Shown here piece after piece: positions 36,250 to 40,250 of a DNA stretch of 40,250 nt. Within the stretch, counting starts at the first letter, position 1, and the number at the start of each line of letters is the position of its first letter. The stretch spans positions 102,825 to 143,074 of the forward strand of contig NZ_LMER01000018.1 in NCBI RefSeq assembly GCF_001426435.1. The letters are read 5' to 3'. This DNA comes from Angustibacter sp. Root456 (GTDB taxonomy: Bacteria; Actinomycetota; Actinomycetes; Actinomycetales; Angustibacteraceae). A program made the position numbers and the translations under genes. The notes under the pieces were generated by a model, which saw only the letters and a list, made by a program, of their open reading frames with translations, was not told the origin of the DNA and ran no database searches.

Positions 36250-37169
36250 GCGCGGGCCTCCAGGAGGGCGCAGTCGGACAGATCGGTCTTGAGCAGCGAC
36301 ACCTGCTCGGCCGTCGCCTCGACGAGCGGGAGCCGGACGGCGCGGGTGGCCAGGACGCCCTGCAGCTGCAGTGCGGCCTTGGCCATGATCGCGCCCTGGG
36401 TGATGGTCATGATGCCCCGGACGGCGGGCAGCACCTCACGGTAGACGCGCTGAGCGGTCGTGAGGTCACCCTCGAGCACGGCCTCGACCATGGCGCGGTA
36501 CTGCAGGCCGGCCACGTGCGACACGACGCTCACGAGGCCGGACGCGCCGTGCGCGAGCCACGAGAGGTTCGCCGCGTCGTCGCCGGAGTAGTAGGCGAGG
36601 TCGCTGCGCGACATGACCCAGGTGCCCTCGAACACGTCACCCACGGCGTCCTTCACCGCGACGATGCGCTCGTGCTCGGCCGCACGCACCAACGTGTCAG
36701 CGGCGATCTTCGTCGCCGTGCGGCCGGGGATGTCGTAGAGCATCACCGGCAGGTCGGTCGCGTCCGCGACGGCCCTGAAGTGCGCGAGCACGCCCGCCTG
36801 CGGCGGCTTGTTGTAGTACGGCGTGACGACGAGCAGGCCGTGGGCGCCCGCCGCCGCGGCGGCCCGTGCCGACTCGATGGTGTGACGGGTGTCGTTCGTG
36901 CCGACGCCGGCCACGACGGTGGCGCGACCGCCGACCGCGTCGAGCACGACGCGCAGCAGCTCGACCTTCTCCTCGTCGGTGGTCGTCGGCGACTCCCCCG
37001 TGGTGCCGCTGACGACCAGTCCGTCGCTGCCGTGGTCGACCAGGTGCTCGGCCAGGCGTGCGGCCGCGCCGAGGTCGAGCCGGTGGTCGTCGGTGAACGG
37101 CGTGACCATCGCGGTCAGGACGCGCCCGAACGGGGCCGGCGAGAGGTCCGCCGAGGGTGTGCTGGGCAT
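36246..37169 (-). CDS. dapA: 4-hydroxy-tetrahydrodipicolinate synthase
   Basis: A 307-residue TIM-barrel aldolase that condenses pyruvate with aspartate semialdehyde for lysine and diaminopimelate synthesis. Visible marks are the substrate loop GTTGESPT, the catalytic Tyr in VTPYYNKP and the Schiff-base Lys in RIVAVKDAVGD. It also has the barrel phrase YDIPGRTA. ATG 37169 gives the conserved start; the frame is open 21 codons further. A TAGGTT -10 seven bases upstream suggests a leaderless mRNA. It is divergent from thyA and coupled to RNase J downstream. Confidence 0.95.
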   Translation of the reverse strand: MPSTPSADLSPAPFGRVLTAMVTPFTDDHRLDLGAAARLAEHLVDHGSDGLVVSGTTGESPTTTDEEKVELLRVVLDAVGGRATVVAGVGTNDTRHTIESARAAAAAGAHGLLVVTPYYNKPPQAGVLAHFRAVADATDLPVMLYDIPGRTATKIAADTLVRAAEHERIVAVKDAVGDVFEGTWVMSRSDLAYYSGDDAANLSWLAHGASGLVSVVSHVAGLQYRAMVEAVLEGDLTTAQRVYREVLPAVRGIMTITQGAIMAKAALQLQGVLATRAVRLPLVEATAEQVSLLKTDLSDCALLEARA

Positions 37170-37176
37170 GGCCACC

Positions 37177-37182
37177 AACCTA
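37177..37182 (-). promoter_or_regulatory. -10 of dapA (leaderless)
   Basis: TAGGTT on the minus strand lies seven bases before the dapA ATG, predicting a leaderless dapA-RNase J transcript. Confidence 0.55.
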
Positions 37183-37235
37183 CCGCCCCGCGCGGGTGCA
37201 GCCGGAGCGACGTGCGCACCGGCCCCGGACACACA

Positions 37236-37279
37236 GAACGCGTCGTTGCCCGCTCGGGGGTCCGGGCAACGACGCGTTC
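37236..37279. repeat. Perfect long inverted repeat between dapA and thyA
   Basis: GAACGCGTCGTTGCCC (37236-37251) and GGGCAACGACGCGTTC (37264-37279) pair perfectly over 16 bp, or 17 bp with the adjoining G-C, leaving a 10-nt loop. It lies between two divergent promoters, where a terminator is not needed. A T6 run is found 46 bp further on at 37326-37331, too far for a simple terminator. It could be an operator, or the end of a small untranslated transcript. Confidence 0.8.
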
Positions 37280-37377
37280 CACCGGCTTATCGCCGCCGCC
37301 CCCGGAGGCGTTACAGGGTCGCGGAACTTTTTTCCCAGCCCCGAGTGCCGCGATCCGGCGGGTGCCCACGGCGCGGT

Positions 37378-37383
37378 TAGGCT
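37378..37383 (+). promoter_or_regulatory. -10 of thyA-dfrA (leaderless)
   Basis: TAGGCT lies six bases before the GTG at 37390, so the first base of the mRNA should be the G of the start codon. No ribosome site is seen. Confidence 0.6.
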
Positions 37384-37389
37384 CGGGCC

Positions 37390-38690
<1,301 letters not shown>

Positions 38691-38706
38691 CCCCTCCTAC
38701 CCGCTC

Positions 38707-39894
38707 CTAGCCGCTCCTACCCGCAGGTCGGGCGCGGCGCACGGGATCGACGGCTCCCGCCCAGCGGTGCATCGCCGCAGCTCCCAGCAGGCCGACCAGT
38801 CCCATCACCCAGACCCCGGTGGCCAGGGAGGCGACCGCCGTCGCGAACGAGACGACCAGCGGACCCCCGGCGTTACCGGCGTCGGCGCAGAGCCGCCACG
38901 CGCCGAGGAACTGCGAGCGCCCGACGGCCGGGGACGCGTCAGCGCCCAACGTCATGACGATGCCGCTGCCGGCGCCGTTGGCCAGTCCGAGGAGCAGCGC
39001 CACGCCGAGGATCCCCCCGGCGCCGGTGGTGAACGGCAGCACCAGGTGACCCAGCCCCAGCAGCGCGGTGCTCGGGACGGCCACCCAGCGCCGTCCGAGG
39101 CGGTCCATGACGTGCCCCGCGGGGTAGAAGAGCAGCATGTCGACCGCTCCTGAGGCCCCGAAGATCAGGCTGGTGGCCGTCGCGTCGAGCCCGCGGTGCT
39201 CGGCCCACAGTGGCAGCACGACCTGTCGGCTGGCGCGCACGGCTGCGAGCACCACCACCCCGAGCCCCAGCGTGCGCAGCACCGGCAGGTGTGCCCGCAC
39301 GACCGTCCACGTGCTCGCCGACGGTTGCTCGGCGACGGCCGGCCGCGGTACCTCGCGCACCGCCAGCAGGACGACGCACGCCATGGCGGCGGCCACCGCG
39401 TGCAGGCCGTAGGCGGCGTCCAGACCCCACCGACCGATGGCCCACGCGCCGGCGAAGGGGCCCAGGAACACGCCGATCCGGTGGGTGCCACCGAGCGTCG
39501 ACAGGGCTCGCGCGCGCTGCCCGACCGGCACGACCTCGGCGAGGTAGGCCTGCCGGGCCAGGCCCCACACCGCGCTCGCCGCGCCGAGCGCGGCCACCGA
39601 CAGGCCGAGCTGCACCACACCAGCGGCCACCACGCAGCCGACCAGGGCGAGGGCGGCCACACCGGTCGACCACAGCATCGCCCGCCGCTCCCCGACGCGG
39701 TGGGCCAGGGCGCCGGCCGGTAGGTCGCCGGCGAGCGCTCCGAGTCCGCTCAGCGCGACGACGAAGGCCGCGACGCCCACTGATGCGCCCAGCTCTCGGG
39801 CCGAGAGCGCGACGACCGGCACGATCGCGCCCTGGCCGACGCCCCAGATCGCCGACGGCCCGTAGATCGACACGGCGGCCCGGCGCACCGACAC
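38707..39894 (-). CDS. Major facilitator superfamily transporter
   Basis: A 395-residue protein with about twelve hydrophobic segments and the MFS loop motif AGDLPAGALAHRVGERRA between helices 2 and 3, with a second copy-like stretch (YPAGHVMDRLGRRWVAVPS) at the start of the second half. It resembles drug:proton or sugar efflux MFS proteins; no substrate can be named. The start is GTG 39894, giving MSVRRAAVSIYGPSAIWG. It follows the HAD hydrolase gene by 16 bp in the same direction and converges on dfrA. Three imperfect repeats of CGCTCCTA(C/G)CC cover its last codons and the gap to dfrA. Confidence 0.85.
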   Translation of the reverse strand: MSVRRAAVSIYGPSAIWGVGQGAIVPVVALSARELGASVGVAAFVVALSGLGALAGDLPAGALAHRVGERRAMLWSTGVAALALVGCVVAAGVVQLGLSVAALGAASAVWGLARQAYLAEVVPVGQRARALSTLGGTHRIGVFLGPFAGAWAIGRWGLDAAYGLHAVAAAMACVVLLAVREVPRPAVAEQPSASTWTVVRAHLPVLRTLGLGVVVLAAVRASRQVVLPLWAEHRGLDATATSLIFGASGAVDMLLFYPAGHVMDRLGRRWVAVPSTALLGLGHLVLPFTTGAGGILGVALLLGLANGAGSGIVMTLGADASPAVGRSQFLGAWRLCADAGNAGGPLVVSFATAVASLATGVWVMGLVGLLGAAAMHRWAGAVDPVRRARPAGRSG

Positions 39895-39910
39895 CGGCGC
39901 GCCGGAGCGT

Positions 39911-40250
39911 TCAGGCAGCCGACACCGCCGGCCGCACCCGCACTCCCTCGGCGTCGGCGCTGAGGACGACGTCGGCGAGCGTGCTCACCACGGCGTCGGC
40001 GTGCAGCTCCTGCGGCGGCGTCGTGGTCGTGACCGCGAGCGTGGCCATGCCGGCCGCGCGCGCCGCCGCCAGGCCGCTGGGCGCGTCCTCGACCACGAGG
40101 CAGAGCTCGGGGTCGACGCCGAGCCGCTCGGCGCCGAGCAGAAAGGGCTCGGGGTCGGGCTTGCCGCGGTGGACGTGGTCGGCCGCCACCAGCACCGACG
40201 GCGCGTCGAGGCGGGTCGCCGCCATGCGCGCGGCCGCCAGCGCGTCGGTG
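39911..40250 (-). CDS. HAD-superfamily phosphatase (C-terminal part, cut by the window end)
   Basis: This is the C-terminal portion, at least 112 residues, of a sugar-phosphatase/beta-phosphoglucomutase-like HAD enzyme. The phrase VAADHVHRGKPDPEPFLLGA carries motif III lysine, and LCLVVEDAPSGLAAARAAGM carries the motif IV acidic residues. The frame is open to the edge, and an in-frame ATG at 40225 lies inside the conserved domain, so it is not the start. The N-terminal nucleophile Asp and cap domain lie beyond 40250. Its substrate is not predictable from this part. Confidence 0.88.
   Translation of the reverse strand, partial: TDALAAARMAATRLDAPSVLVAADHVHRGKPDPEPFLLGAERLGVDPELCLVVEDAPSGLAAARAAGMATLAVTTTTPPQELHADAVVSTLADVVLSADAEGVRVRPAVSAA

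Noticed and set aside
38694-38725. Short tandem repeat of CGCTCCTACC
   Set aside because: Only three imperfect units, covering the end of the MFS gene and the convergent gap; no CRISPR-like spacing or further copies seen.

Overview
The window comes from a high-GC actinobacterium. The gene order recX-recA, a DUF3046 gene, clgR, cinA, pgsA, rimO, a RodZ-like gene, ftsK, RNase J, dapA and thyA-dfrA matches, with rearrangements, the chromosomal stretch around recA/ftsK/dapA in mycobacteria and other actinomycetes. GTG starts, 4-bp ATGA/GTGA overlaps and leaderless promoters with a TANNNT -10 about 7 nt before the start codon are frequent. I cannot fix the genus.

Layout. 1-3268: recX and recA (minus, with a LexA/SOS box), a TDT-family transporter and a small DUF2277 gene. 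3276-9885: a minus-strand formate dehydrogenase operon. It encodes a catalytic alpha subunit read through an in-frame UGA as selenocysteine, a four-cluster ferredoxin-like beta subunit, an NrfD-type membrane subunit and an oxalate/formate-type MFS transporter. 10014-18872: an ABC-2 export operon (ATPase, permease 1, permease 2) whose last gene is split by a foreign block. 19039-25686: an L,D-transpeptidase lipoprotein, a DUF3046 gene, the Lhr helicase and a Nei-type DNA glycosylase. 25699-32367: clgR, cinA C-domain, pgsA, rimO, RodZ-like and ftsK. 32570-40250: a membrane diguanylate cyclase, RNase J, dapA, thyA-dfrA, an MFS transporter and a partial HAD hydrolase.

The most interesting part is about 6.3 kb (10527-16801) of visibly lower GC content. 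It sits inside the second permease gene and is bounded by a 9-bp direct repeat, CAGCTTGAA. Removing one repeat plus the insert rejoins the two permease fragments in frame to exactly 256 codons. The insert carries a complete, diverged second copy of the same 256-residue permease, placed so that the ABC operon still reads into it. Its start codon overlaps (TAATG) the stop of the truncated host copy, and the sequence matching the insertion site is altered in it. The cargo is a SLATT-type membrane protein overlapping a reverse transcriptase, and a divergent pair of a DUF4062 protein and a P-loop ATPase. Such genes are typical of anti-phage islands. No recombinase is recognisable inside. I read it as a site-specific defence island that breaks its target gene and brings its own replacement copy.

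The rest is mostly ordinary housekeeping. The formate operon suggests formate (perhaps oxalate-derived) oxidation feeding the quinone pool. The ABC-2 operon resembles drug or lipid exporters. thyA-dfrA and dapA form a divergent nucleotide and lysine/cell-wall precursor cluster.
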